DNA of 64,000 nucleotides, taken from Agathobaculum ammoniilyticum (GTDB lineage: Bacteria; Bacillota; Clostridia; Oscillospirales; Butyricicoccaceae). The stretch's first letter is position 1. Every line of letters starts with the position of its first letter. The stretch covers positions 124,001 through 188,000 of the forward strand of contig NZ_JAOQJE010000005.1 of assembly GCF_025567315.1 (NCBI RefSeq), written 5' to 3'. The position numbers and the translations under genes were made by a program. The notes under the pieces were generated by a model. That model had not been told where the DNA came from, ran no database searches, and saw only the letters and a program-made list of their open reading frames with translations. Shown here piece by piece: positions 50,066 to 58,260 of the stretch.

Positions 50066-50848
50066 TCACAGGCCTTCCATTTTGCCTACGGAAAATTCCG
50101 CCCAGCTATAGCTCGGCAGATAGTTGTGGCGGTAGCTGTTGACCGCCTGCGGCTCCCCATCGAGAAAGCGGTAGCTGTCGCAGTCGAACTCGTCGGCGCG
50201 GACAGAGATGCTGTTGTGGCTTTTGACCAGGATATGCTCGATGCCGGCCTGCCTGAGCGTGCTGCGCAGGTCGTGTACAATGGTCTGGAAATAGTTTTTG
50301 CGCGCGATATTGTAAACGCCGTCCTCCCACAGCAGGCTGCACGCCTCCCGTGTGGTCAGCCCCGCGCCGCGGCGGTCGATCAGGCAGGCGAACAGTTCCT
50401 TGGCCTTGGCGCGGCTGAATGCGAGGGGGGCGCCGTTCACCCATACCTCAAACCCGCCGAAGGTCTGCACCCGTATGGCATGCGGGGCGGGGATATCGCC
50501 GTATAAAAAGGTCAGTTCCCGCTTCAGCTCGTCTGTATCCACCGGCTTGAGCAGATAGCCGCTGGCGTGCAGGGCAAAGGCGGATACCGCATATTTTTCA
50601 TAGCCGGTCACGAAAATGACGTGCAGGTCAGGCTGCAGGTCCTTGAGCTGCTTGGCCAGCGCCAGCCCGCTCACATCGCCCATCTCAATATCCAGAAAAG
50701 CGGCGTCGATCGGATGGGTTTGGGCATACGCCAGCGCCTGTGCAGGGGAAGAAAAGCAGGCGCAGCAGCAGTCGGGGGCGGCTTCCGCCAAAGTGAGACG
50801 GAGGTCGTCCAGACACAGGGGGTCGTCGTCGATCGCTAAAAAATTCAT
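50066..50848 (-). CDS. Response regulator with SARP-type winged-helix output
   Basis: 260 residues. Receiver (1-120): acidic pocket IDDDP, phospho-acceptor Asp53 in AAFLDIEMGD, Lys in LLKPVDT. C-terminal half is an OmpR/SARP-like winged helix: RVQTFGGFEVWVNG, AKAKELFACLIDRRG, LWEDG, YFQTIVHDLRSTLRQAG. The receiver-SARP arrangement is a known Firmicutes group. It is first in the minus-strand run and the likely partner of the histidine kinase at its other end. Confidence 0.85.
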   Translation of the reverse strand: MNFLAIDDDPLCLDDLRLTLAEAAPDCCCACFSSPAQALAYAQTHPIDAAFLDIEMGDVSGLALAKQLKDLQPDLHVIFVTGYEKYAVSAFALHASGYLLKPVDTDELKRELTFLYGDIPAPHAIRVQTFGGFEVWVNGAPLAFSRAKAKELFACLIDRRGAGLTTREACSLLWEDGVYNIARKNYFQTIVHDLRSTLRQAGIEHILVKSHNSISVRADEFDCDSYRFLDGEPQAVNSYRHNYLPSYSWAEFSVGKMEGL

Positions 50849-50990
50849 GTGCGTTTCTCCTTGGGCATGCCGTGCGGGCGCGGAACAAGAAAAAATTCCT
50901 GTTCACGACAGAAATCGCCACTTCGCGTGCAAACTGTGGTAAGATAAACCCAACAGGGGGAAAACCAAAAACAGCGGGGTTGAATGCGGC
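50849..50990. promoter_or_regulatory. Divergent promoter region between the two regulator runs
   Basis: A 142-base gap separates the minus-strand SARP regulator from the plus-strand LytTR regulators. A TAAGAT-like box (about 50941-50946) and an upstream ACAGAAATCG/ACTGTGG pair resemble LytTR-type half sites, but none is strong enough to call a defined promoter. Confidence 0.35.
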
Positions 50991-51713
50991 ATGGGGAAAA
51001 TGGTACGATTTGCCGTTTATACGAATGAAGAGAAGACCGCCCAAAGGGTCAGCGCGTTCCTGCGCGCCTGGGCGGAGGAAATCTGCGTCGAGCTGCAGCT
51101 CGCGATGGAAAGCGGGGCGCCCGCCGCCTTGGATGCGGACGGGTGCGCGCTGCTCCTGGTGGACAGCGCAGGGCTTGCCCGGCAGGATATTGCCTGCCTG
51201 CAGGCGGTGCGCGCGGCGTATCCGGACTGCGGCTTGGTGTTGCTGGCTGAGGACGACCGCACGGCGATCGACGTATACCAGTGCCATCCGAACGCGCTTG
51301 TGCCTAAGCCGGTTACCTACAGCGGACTGGACGCCGCGATGGAACGCTGCTTCAGCTTTTGGCAGAAAGGGCTGGGCTGGCTCGACCTTCCCGCGCAGCA
51401 CAGGCGCGTGCATATCCCGCTGTATCAGTTGTTCTATGCCGAGGCGGCCGGACGCAGCAGCGTCCTCTACCGTGCCGGCGGAGCGCTACAGGTGAACTGC
51501 GCGCTGTCCGCGCTGGAGGAGTCGCTGCCACAGCCGCCCTTCCTGCGGGTGCAGAAAAGCTTTGTGGTGCATCTGGGGGCGGTCCGACGGGTGTCCGGCG
51601 GGGAGCTTATCATGTGCAACGACAGGGTGATATCGGTCGCGCGCGGCAGGCTCCGGCAGGTGCAGGAGGCGCTGGCCGTTTACCGGCGGGCGCGCGGCGC
51701 GGAGGAGGGATAA
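50991..51713 (+). CDS. LytTR regulator with degenerate receiver (240 aa)
   Basis: Residues 1-115 have receiver-like topology but the acidic pocket reads VYTNEE instead of paired Asp; Asp58 in LLLVDSAG may be the only phosphorylatable position. Residues about 135-240 are LytTR: IPLYQLFYAEAAG, FLRVQKSFVVHLGAVRRV. The gene is followed one base later by a normal LytTR response regulator, so the pair may form a heterodimer, one phosphorylated and one phosphorylation-independent. Confidence 0.75.
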   Translation: MGKMVRFAVYTNEEKTAQRVSAFLRAWAEEICVELQLAMESGAPAALDADGCALLLVDSAGLARQDIACLQAVRAAYPDCGLVLLAEDDRTAIDVYQCHPNALVPKPVTYSGLDAAMERCFSFWQKGLGWLDLPAQHRRVHIPLYQLFYAEAAGRSSVLYRAGGALQVNCALSALEESLPQPPFLRVQKSFVVHLGAVRRVSGGELIMCNDRVISVARGRLRQVQEALAVYRRARGAEEG

Positions 51714-51714
51714 C

Positions 51715-52458
51715 ATGCGGATATCGGTCGCCATATGCGACGACCTGGAAGAAGAGCGCCTGCAGATGGCGCGTCTGCTGAAAAACTACGGCCGCCGCAA
51801 GGGCGTAGCGTGGGAGATCGAGCTGTTGGAAAGCGGCGCGGCATTCCTCGACCTGTTCCGGCCGGGCCGGTGGGACATCATCCTGATGGATATTTATATG
51901 GATGGTCCGGACGGGATGGAGGCCGCCCGCCGTCTGCGCGCGCAGGACAGCGAATGCGCCCTGCTGTTCGTCACCACCAGCGTGGAGCACGGTATCGCCA
52001 GCTATGAGCTGCAGGCTTCGGACTATCTGGTCAAGCCGGTGGCCCAGCGGGATCTGGACGCGGCGCTGGACTGGTGCCTACAGGAAAAGCGGGAATATTT
52101 CCGTACGATCAACGTGCGCTCGGAATGGGACGAAATAGAAATTTTGCTGCGGGATATTTTATACATAGAGATCAGGCGGCACACTTCGTTTATCCACACC
52201 GCCGGGCGCGTAGTCCAGACCCCGCGCGGCATGAACGCGCTGGAGGAGGAGATCGCAAGCGAAAGCTTTCTGCGCTGCCACAGGAGCTTTCTGGTCAACC
52301 AGCGACACATCTTGCGCATGGAAAAACGAGATTTTGTGATGGATAACGGCGACCTGGTGCCGATCGGCTCCTCGGACGCGGCGGCGACGCGCCGGAAATT
52401 CATGGACTGGCTGTTCCTGCGCAACTGGAAAAACGGCGGCGCGGCCGGTATGTTCTGA
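51715..52458 (+). CDS. LytTR family response regulator (247 aa)
   Basis: Full receiver: VAICDDLEEE, phospho-acceptor Asp59 in IILMDIYMDG, TTS and Lys in YLVKPVAQ. LytTR output: DILYIEIRRHTSFIHTAGR, FLRCHRSFLVNQRHI. It follows the degenerate paralogue by one base. It would respond to an AgrC-like kinase and control virulence-like or secretion genes; the injection system downstream or the NRPS operon upstream are natural targets. Confidence 0.88.
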   Translation: MRISVAICDDLEEERLQMARLLKNYGRRKGVAWEIELLESGAAFLDLFRPGRWDIILMDIYMDGPDGMEAARRLRAQDSECALLFVTTSVEHGIASYELQASDYLVKPVAQRDLDAALDWCLQEKREYFRTINVRSEWDEIEILLRDILYIEIRRHTSFIHTAGRVVQTPRGMNALEEEIASESFLRCHRSFLVNQRHILRMEKRDFVMDNGDLVPIGSSDAAATRRKFMDWLFLRNWKNGGAAGMF

Positions 52459-52474
52459 ATGGGAAAGATAGAGG

Positions 52475-52505
52475 GGGAACGGTCCGGCAGGGCCGTTCCC
52501 TTTTT
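52475..52505. terminator. Terminator between LytTR regulator and YbjN-like gene
   Basis: GGGAACGG (52475-52482) and CCGTTCCC (52493-52500) with TTTTT after. Serves the plus-strand regulators; the convergent gene ends 20 bases away. Confidence 0.8.
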
Positions 52506-52524
52506 CATGCCTGCGTGCGCGCGG

Positions 52525-53010
52525 TCAGTCCATCGCGCATAGCGCTTCAAAGGTGGTGCCGGAGGCGAGCAGCAGCGCGTCCCCGTGGTACTCGGCGATC
52601 TGGCCAAGGATGAACGAAAACGCGTCCAGCGCCAGCGCCGCCGCCTGCCCGGGGGCGAGCGAACGCGGCACGGTCAGGCAGTAGCGGTGGTAGAGCTGTC
52701 TGTCATCCCGCAAAGCGAAAGCGCCGAGCAGAAGATCCTGATTCCACACGGCGATGGCTTTGGCGGTCTCGGCCGCGGCCTGCGGCTGCAGCTCGCCCAC
52801 CAGCGTGGTGTAGAGCTGAATCACATCAAAGCCCTGCGGGCCTGTGATGAAGTGCAGCTCGGCAAATACCAGTTCGGTGCCGTCCTCCTGCAATGGGATC
52901 AGCATGTTGACGCCGGGATGTTCGTCCAGACGGCCGTCCGGCTGGACATCAAAGCCCTGCTCGCGCAGCAGCGCTTCGAGCGCATCCATGATCTGTTTGG
53001 ATCGTTCCAT
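52525..53010 (-). CDS. YbjN / secretion-chaperone-fold protein (161 aa)
   Basis: Alpha/beta protein beginning MERSKQIMDALEALLREQGF, with GVNMLIPLQEDGTELVFAEL and a helical DAFSFILGQIAEYHG end. The pattern helix-beta-beta-beta-helix matches the YbjN/type III chaperone-like fold. A similar but shorter protein lies at 58247-58642, so the injection locus appears to have two. It probably binds cargo or a structural subunit; that is inference. Promoter: extended -10 TGCTATAAT on the minus strand (53050-53043) inside the dyad TGCTATTATAGCA. Confidence 0.6.
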   Translation of the reverse strand: MERSKQIMDALEALLREQGFDVQPDGRLDEHPGVNMLIPLQEDGTELVFAELHFITGPQGFDVIQLYTTLVGELQPQAAAETAKAIAVWNQDLLLGAFALRDDRQLYHRYCLTVPRSLAPGQAAALALDAFSFILGQIAEYHGDALLLASGTTFEALCAMD

Positions 53011-53038
53011 AAGTCAGGTCCTTTCGGTATGAGGGTGG

Positions 53039-53051
53039 TGCTATTATAGCA
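53039..53051 (-). promoter_or_regulatory. Extended -10 promoter with dyad
   Basis: TGCTATTATAGCA; the minus strand reads TGCTATAAT. The DUF4157 gene has the same TGCTATAAT within a related dyad at 56239-56259, so the two cargo-side genes may share a regulator. Confidence 0.45.
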
Positions 53052-53101
53052 TGGTTTGCACGCAGGAGGGCGCGGTATCACGGGATAAGCGCCCCGCCTG
53101 C

Positions 53102-56100
53102 TTATTTTTTGGCCTTTTTGCGGTACCAGGGCGCAAGTTCCTCCTCGCGGACCGGCGCTTTCACGCCGTCCGGTGTGTTGTACCGCTTCACCTTAGCGGA
53201 AACAGACATCATATGCGGGTCATACTGCTCGGATGCGTCGGAGGGAGCCGCCTCCGGCGGCGCCTGTTCAGGGGCGGCGCTGCTTTCAGCCTGCTCCCGC
53301 GCCTGCCGGATCTCATCGATCGCGTGCGTTCCGCTGGTGATGCGGCGGCGCTTGTTGCTGGTGGAGAGCTGGGAGGCGTCCACTGGCTTCAGGTTGGCCT
53401 TGGCGGCTTGCAGCGCGTCCGCAGATACATTGGAATTGTGCGGCAGCGAAACCGAGCCGTCCTCACCGACAGAATCAGGGTTATTCATGAGCTGCTCCAG
53501 CATCTGACTGTCCGCCGCGGCCTCGGCGTTGCGTTTGGCGGTTGCCGCGCGGCCCTTTTGAGTTTTGGATTTCAGAAAGGCTAGCGGGTTTTGCACAATC
53601 AGCTTTGCCTTGCGCCAGCCGCTGAGCTGCTTGAAGTCCTCCTCTTCATTGACAAAGCTGTCGCGGGCGCGCTGATGCTTACGGCGCATGGAATACCATT
53701 TGTTCTTTATGTGATCGCCTGCACGCTTGTACCAGGGCTTATTGGCATTCGCGGTTGCACTGCCCTCGGGCGCGTTGGCGTCCGGACGCTCCTTGGTACC
53801 CGTGGCGTAGTCGTATTCATTGTTGAATTCCTTTTTCTTTTTGAACTCGTACCACTTGATACCGGCCAGCTTGCGCTGTTCGTCGCGCTGGTTCTGGTAA
53901 GCCTTATCCTCCTTGCGGGCTTCCTTGCGGGCGGCTTTTAACTGTTTTTTATTTTCCTTGCCGGCCTGCCTGGCTGCGCGCTGCTCGCGCAGCTCATTGA
54001 GCTGGGCTTCCTTTTCGGAGGTGTCGTGTCCGCCGTATTCATCGCCTACGCGGTGCGCGATGTCGTATTCCAGCCGGGCTTCTTTTTTCTTTTGAAACTC
54101 ATACCACTTGATGCCCTTGTCCTTAATCAGATTCTTTTTCTCCTCCTTGCGGCGCTTGTTGGCCGCGCGGATGTTCTGCCGGTTCTCCTCAGACAGACTG
54201 TTAAAGTGTTCGAGTGCGGCTTTTTTTTGCTCCTTTTTTGCCAGTTTAGCCGCCTTTTTCTGCTTTTTTGCCTCGGCGGATGCCTGCTGCCGCTTGAGTT
54301 CAGCCTGAACGGTATGTTCCTTTTCAAACTGGTGTGCGTCGGCCGCGCCGATCTGCTCCTCCACGGAGCCGCCCCGCGCAAAGTCCGCGTTGACCTGTGC
54401 GGAAGCCGCATCGGTATCGAGCATCTCGCCCTTGGAATTGGTGCCGATCCCCATGATGTTAACGATTTTGCGGGCGCGCTGACCTTCCTCGTTATCTTGG
54501 GAGGATAGCTGGTTAAGGGCCGTCACATCATTTTGCGTTTTGTGCATGCCTGCAACCTTGTTGGTCGTCGCACCGCGCTCTCCCGAGGTGATCTGGTTGG
54601 CGATATGCTTGGCGCGGTGGCGGATCTCGTTCTTTTTCTTTTCCGGCAGGTCGTCGCGCATGCCGAGCTTTTTCTCCAGCGATGCGCGCAGCGACAGGTT
54701 ATCCAGGTTCTTTTCGCGTGCTTCCTTACGCTTTTGATCCACATGGGCCTCCATCCCAGTGTTGACAACCGTCTTCACGGCAGAGCCACCCATCGCAGCA
54801 AGATTGCCGACGCCGGGAATCAGGCCGAGCCCGCCGTTGACGATGTCCATGCCGGCGTTCACGCCCTCCTGCACGCTTTCCGCCTTGCGGACCTTGGCGG
54901 CGTTGCGGGCGTTGGTCGCCATGCTGCGCAGCAGCTTATCGTTTTTGATCTTTTCCGCGTCGCCGGAAGCGGCGCGCTGCGAGGAATCCGAGGCGAGTAT
55001 GCGGCCCGCCCGCTCGGCGGCCAGGCGGTCGCCGGTGGCCTCGTGGCCGTGGATTGTGGCCTTTGCCGCATTCGCCGTGCCGGCGATCATCTGGAAGTAG
55101 CTGCCGTGCGCTTCGAGCTGGCTGCCGACGGCCTCTTTTACCGCCTCGTTCTGGATGATCTGACCGGTCAGGTTTTTGGCTGTGCCGAGCGCGTCCGAAC
55201 CCCAGGAGGCGACGCTGCTGGTAAGCGACGCTGCTTTTTCTGCTGTCCCTGCATTCTGGTCGGTGATGGTATCCTTGATATCCTTGGCCGTATCGACCGT
55301 GTTTTTCGTCGTGCCGATTATACTGCCGATCGCTGCGGCATGCCCCATAAAATCGCTGTCATTGACAGCACCCGCTTTTGCACCGAACCTGCCAAGCACA
55401 TAGCTGCCGTTATCCCGCTGGGAGGCAAGGGTTTCCACGGTCGAGCTGAATTCGTTGAATTGGTCAGTCGCCGCGAGACCGGCATCCAGCGCGTTGCCAC
55501 CCAGAGAGTCCCCCTCGATGTCGTTTGCGCCCAGCCGGCGGTCGGTCGCGGAGGGGCGGTTTTCAGGGCCGTAAACGACAGGATCCTGCCGTTTGCGCCT
55601 GCGCCGCGCCTGCACTGGTCCTGTGGCCCCTGCCGCAGCGACTGCGGCTGACGCACCGGGGCTTGCTGTGGCGCCAGGATAGATGCTCTGGCCCATGGCC
55701 GCCATCATGCCCTCGCGGTCGGCGCGGGCTTCGAGCGCATGGTTTTCCAGCAGGCCGGAGCCGCGCACCTCGCCACGCGCCTGGCTAACAACGTGGCTCA
55801 GCTCATGTCCGAGCAGCGCCTGCCCGCGCATGGAAACCAGGTCGAGCTGGCCGGGCGCAAAGGCGATGTGGCTGCCCTGCGCCAGCGCGTCCGCACCCGC
55901 ATCCGCGACCGCCTGGCTCTCATACAGCTTGACGCCGGACAGGTCCGCGCCGAAAGCGCTCTCCATTTTGGACTGGATCGCCGCGGGCAGGTCAACCGGC
56001 CGTCCGGCATGCTCGACCGGAGACAGGTCGCTCATCCCGCGCAGGGGGGACTGCTGCGGCGCGTGGGCGGCCGCGGGGCGGCTGCGCGGCACGGTGCAAG

Positions 56101-56134
56101 CGGAAGGCTTGGCTTTCTTCTGATAGGTTTGCAT
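53102..56134 (-). CDS. DUF4157 protein, probable injection-system cargo (1010 aa)
   Basis: ATG 56134. Residues about 40-145 form a DUF4157 domain: MSDLSPVEHAG, IQSKMESAFGADLSGVKL, metalloprotease-like HELSH (110-114) and ENHALEARAD. In contractile injection systems DUF4157 proteins are common cargo or loading modules. A hydrophobic Gly-rich segment (VNGGLGLIPGVGNLAAMGG) lies in the middle. From about residue 500 the protein is very Lys/Arg/Glu-rich and coiled-coil-like, with two copies of GIKWYEFxKKKE near residues 675 and 758. No known toxin domain is seen at the C-terminus, which is Ser/Pro-rich then basic (WYRKKAKK). Confidence 0.75.
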   Translation of the reverse strand: MQTYQKKAKPSACTVPRSRPAAAHAPQQSPLRGMSDLSPVEHAGRPVDLPAAIQSKMESAFGADLSGVKLYESQAVADAGADALAQGSHIAFAPGQLDLVSMRGQALLGHELSHVVSQARGEVRGSGLLENHALEARADREGMMAAMGQSIYPGATASPGASAAVAAAGATGPVQARRRRKRQDPVVYGPENRPSATDRRLGANDIEGDSLGGNALDAGLAATDQFNEFSSTVETLASQRDNGSYVLGRFGAKAGAVNDSDFMGHAAAIGSIIGTTKNTVDTAKDIKDTITDQNAGTAEKAASLTSSVASWGSDALGTAKNLTGQIIQNEAVKEAVGSQLEAHGSYFQMIAGTANAAKATIHGHEATGDRLAAERAGRILASDSSQRAASGDAEKIKNDKLLRSMATNARNAAKVRKAESVQEGVNAGMDIVNGGLGLIPGVGNLAAMGGSAVKTVVNTGMEAHVDQKRKEAREKNLDNLSLRASLEKKLGMRDDLPEKKKNEIRHRAKHIANQITSGERGATTNKVAGMHKTQNDVTALNQLSSQDNEEGQRARKIVNIMGIGTNSKGEMLDTDAASAQVNADFARGGSVEEQIGAADAHQFEKEHTVQAELKRQQASAEAKKQKKAAKLAKKEQKKAALEHFNSLSEENRQNIRAANKRRKEEKKNLIKDKGIKWYEFQKKKEARLEYDIAHRVGDEYGGHDTSEKEAQLNELREQRAARQAGKENKKQLKAARKEARKEDKAYQNQRDEQRKLAGIKWYEFKKKKEFNNEYDYATGTKERPDANAPEGSATANANKPWYKRAGDHIKNKWYSMRRKHQRARDSFVNEEEDFKQLSGWRKAKLIVQNPLAFLKSKTQKGRAATAKRNAEAAADSQMLEQLMNNPDSVGEDGSVSLPHNSNVSADALQAAKANLKPVDASQLSTSNKRRRITSGTHAIDEIRQAREQAESSAAPEQAPPEAAPSDASEQYDPHMMSVSAKVKRYNTPDGVKAPVREEELAPWYRKKAKK

Positions 56135-56238
56135 AAACGTCACCCTTTTCTCGGTCGATGGGGTCTCATGCGGCGGTACTCCCGCCGCGTGGCATGGCAC
56201 GGTGCGGGAACGGTCGAAACGTGCCGAACGGCGTATCA

Positions 56239-56259
56239 TGCTATTGTCATTATAGCATA
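56239..56259 (-). promoter_or_regulatory. Promoter of the DUF4157 gene with dyad
   Basis: ATGCTAT-TGTCATT-ATAGCAT (56239-56259); on the minus strand it contains the extended -10 TGCTATAAT (56257-56249). The leader would be about 108 bases long. Confidence 0.5.
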
Positions 56260-56420
56260 GCGGAATCTACGGGCGGTTTGCATGTTGTTACACTTTCGGG
56301 CCGTTTGTGCGCAATCGCTTAAAACCGGATTTCTTTTCAGGTACAATCAAAACAGCGGAGGCGGGAGCCTGCGCAAAACAGGTCAGGATATCAGACGACA
56401 ACTGGTGGGGGCGTGCATCA

Positions 56421-56783
56421 ATGAAGCTGGCGGTATGCACCGCACAGGCGGAGGAACAGGCCCGGCTGTGCGAATGGATCGAACAGTATTGCAGGCTGCG
56501 CAGCCTGCCAGCGGCCGTGGTGTGCATCAGCACGCCGCAGGAGCTGTCCCGACAGGCGCCTGGGGCAATACAGATCGCCTATATCGGTTTCGGCAGCAGT
56601 ACGGGCTTTTTGGCCGCCCGCGCGCTGCAGGAACGCGACCGCGCCTGCCGTATCATCCTGATGGACGATACCACGCAGTATGCCATACAGGGGCTGCACC
56701 TGCATTTTGCGGATTTTATCCTGCGGCCGGTGGAGTTCCGCCACGTGGCGCGCAGCATGCGCCTGGCGCTGGAACGGTTTTGA
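56421..56783 (+). CDS. Stand-alone pseudo-receiver protein (120 aa)
   Basis: Receiver-like topology, MKLAVCTAQAEEQARL first strand and helix, SFGSS-like turn, IILMDDTTQYAIQGLHLHFA, ending FILRPVEFRHVARS, which corresponds to the KP-containing strand of LytTR receivers (with Arg-Pro). The phospho-acceptor position is Gly (IAYIGFGSS) and the acidic pocket is missing, so it cannot be phosphorylated in the usual way. It has no output domain. It is first in the plus-strand injection-system run, so it may modulate the LytTR regulators by protein contact. Confidence 0.6.
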   Translation: MKLAVCTAQAEEQARLCEWIEQYCRLRSLPAAVVCISTPQELSRQAPGAIQIAYIGFGSSTGFLAARALQERDRACRIILMDDTTQYAIQGLHLHFADFILRPVEFRHVARSMRLALERF

Positions 56784-56807
56784 GGAAAAGTACGGGGAGG
56801 GCTGGTC

Positions 56808-57854
56808 TTGCAGCACGCTTGGGTAAAACGCAGGCAGGCGCAGGCGGCCGTGCCGCCGGTTACGGAGAAAGACACGCGCCGCCAGCTCGCCTGGGCGGCG
56901 GGCAGCGAGTTTTTCTCCCACCGCGACCCGCTGTACCATATTACCGAAGACTTCCGGCAGACCTTTGACGAGATTGGCCGCCGCCACGCGGCGGCGCTGG
57001 CTGGGGAGAGCGCCGGCGGTTTTACCCGCACGGAGCAGGCCGCGCAGCCGCCGCAGTGGGCGGAACAGCAAACCGGACCAGTGCGGGACGCGCAGAAGCC
57101 CAACCCGACCAACGCTAAAGACCTGTATCAGATGCGCTGGTCGGATAACCAGGACATGGTGCGACGTTTTTCCGAAACGGCGTTCCAGCGCGGCACGCTG
57201 GCCGGCGCGGTGATGGCGGGGACGGGCAAGATGATGCTGGTTTCCTGCCTGAAGCGTACGGTCGGGCAGTCCCAGCCGGTCAGGGAGCAGCAGCGCCGCC
57301 TGTTCGAGGGCGGCTCGCAGCAGCGCGTCATCCCCGGACACGGGCCGGACAGCGTGGTGTTCAACCGCGGCTTTGCGGACAGCGCGGTCGGCTTGGTGGT
57401 CGATACGCTCGCGGACGCACGGCAGATGGTGGAATCCATGGCCGACCTCGCGGCCGGAAAAAGCGATATGGGCGCGGGCGGCGGCGCACAGGCGCTGCGC
57501 AGGATGTACCCGTTCCTGGACGACAGCCGCGAACGCGCGCTGGCAGGGCAGTACAGCGCCCGCCTGCGCGAGAGCGGCGACGACGGGGAGCGGCAGTTAT
57601 TGCAAAACGCCTATGTGCGCGTGCAGGCGATGATCGGCAAAAAAGCACAGATGCGCAACGAATTTATCAACAAGCTGCGGCTGATCGCGGACCGCGCGAC
57701 CGAAGCCCTTACCTTATTTGAAGCCCCCAGCTTTACCGACGAGTTGGTACAGGCGGTCGAACAGGCCGAAACGCCGCCCGAGCCACCGGATCAGCCGAAC
57801 GGCAGCGCGCCCAGGCCACCGCAGGACGGGGAGGACGGCCATGCAGCAGAATGA
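56808..57854 (+). CDS. Unknown injection-locus protein (348 aa)
   Basis: TTG start with GGGGAGGG about six bases upstream. A basic N-terminus, a Gln/Pro-rich middle (TRTEQAAQPPQWAEQQT), then a helical domain (about 105-320) with DNQDMVRRFSETAFQRG, GHGPDSVVFNRGFADSAV and a C-terminal Pro-rich acidic tail (ETPPEPPDQPNGSAPRPP). No known motif. Its 3' end overlaps the next gene by 14 bases, and the whole run to the sheath is compact, so it belongs to the injection system. It could be a second cargo or a structural cap. Confidence 0.6.
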   Translation: MQHAWVKRRQAQAAVPPVTEKDTRRQLAWAAGSEFFSHRDPLYHITEDFRQTFDEIGRRHAAALAGESAGGFTRTEQAAQPPQWAEQQTGPVRDAQKPNPTNAKDLYQMRWSDNQDMVRRFSETAFQRGTLAGAVMAGTGKMMLVSCLKRTVGQSQPVREQQRRLFEGGSQQRVIPGHGPDSVVFNRGFADSAVGLVVDTLADARQMVESMADLAAGKSDMGAGGGAQALRRMYPFLDDSRERALAGQYSARLRESGDDGERQLLQNAYVRVQAMIGKKAQMRNEFINKLRLIADRATEALTLFEAPSFTDELVQAVEQAETPPEPPDQPNGSAPRPPQDGEDGHAAE

Positions 57855-58260
57855 ACAGAACGCCGCCAGAACGTCGGCGCACCATTCCCAGCAGGTGCGG
57901 GAGGACAAGCAGCGCCGCCGCGCGGCGCAAAGCGAACAGCAGACTCTGCGAATCGCGCTGGAGGCCGTGCAGGCAGGCGTGCCGCTGACGCGCCTGCCCG
58001 CCGCGATGGTGCTGGCGCTCTCCGCACAGATGGGCAACAGCGCTCTGCTCGCCCTGCTGGCGGGACAGGACAGACGGATCGAGCCGGTCACGGCGCTACC
58101 GCCGCCCGACGCGGTGCGGACAGCGCCCAAGGATATCAAAACGGCGCCCGCCGCGGCGTCCGCTCCACCCGACTGGGCGGCGCTGCCCGCGGTGCAGGCC
58201 GCACCGGCCGCGCCCGACGGGCTGGCCGGACAGGGAGGTGTCTCCTTTGCAGGAGGATGA
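57841..58260 (+). CDS. Small Ala-rich injection-locus protein (139 aa)
   Basis: Basic Gln/Arg-rich start, then LSAQMGNSALLALLAGQDR, which resembles the L-Q-x-x-G-N-x-A-V-x-x-L-L motif found near DUF4157 cargo in contractile injection loci. The rest is Ala/Pro-rich and probably disordered. Overlaps both neighbours, so translation is coupled. Role unknown; a cargo-docking or tail-fibre adaptor is possible. Confidence 0.55.
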   Translation: MQQNEQNAARTSAHHSQQVREDKQRRRAAQSEQQTLRIALEAVQAGVPLTRLPAAMVLALSAQMGNSALLALLAGQDRRIEPVTALPPPDAVRTAPKDIKTAPAAASAPPDWAALPAVQAAPAAPDGLAGQGGVSFAGG

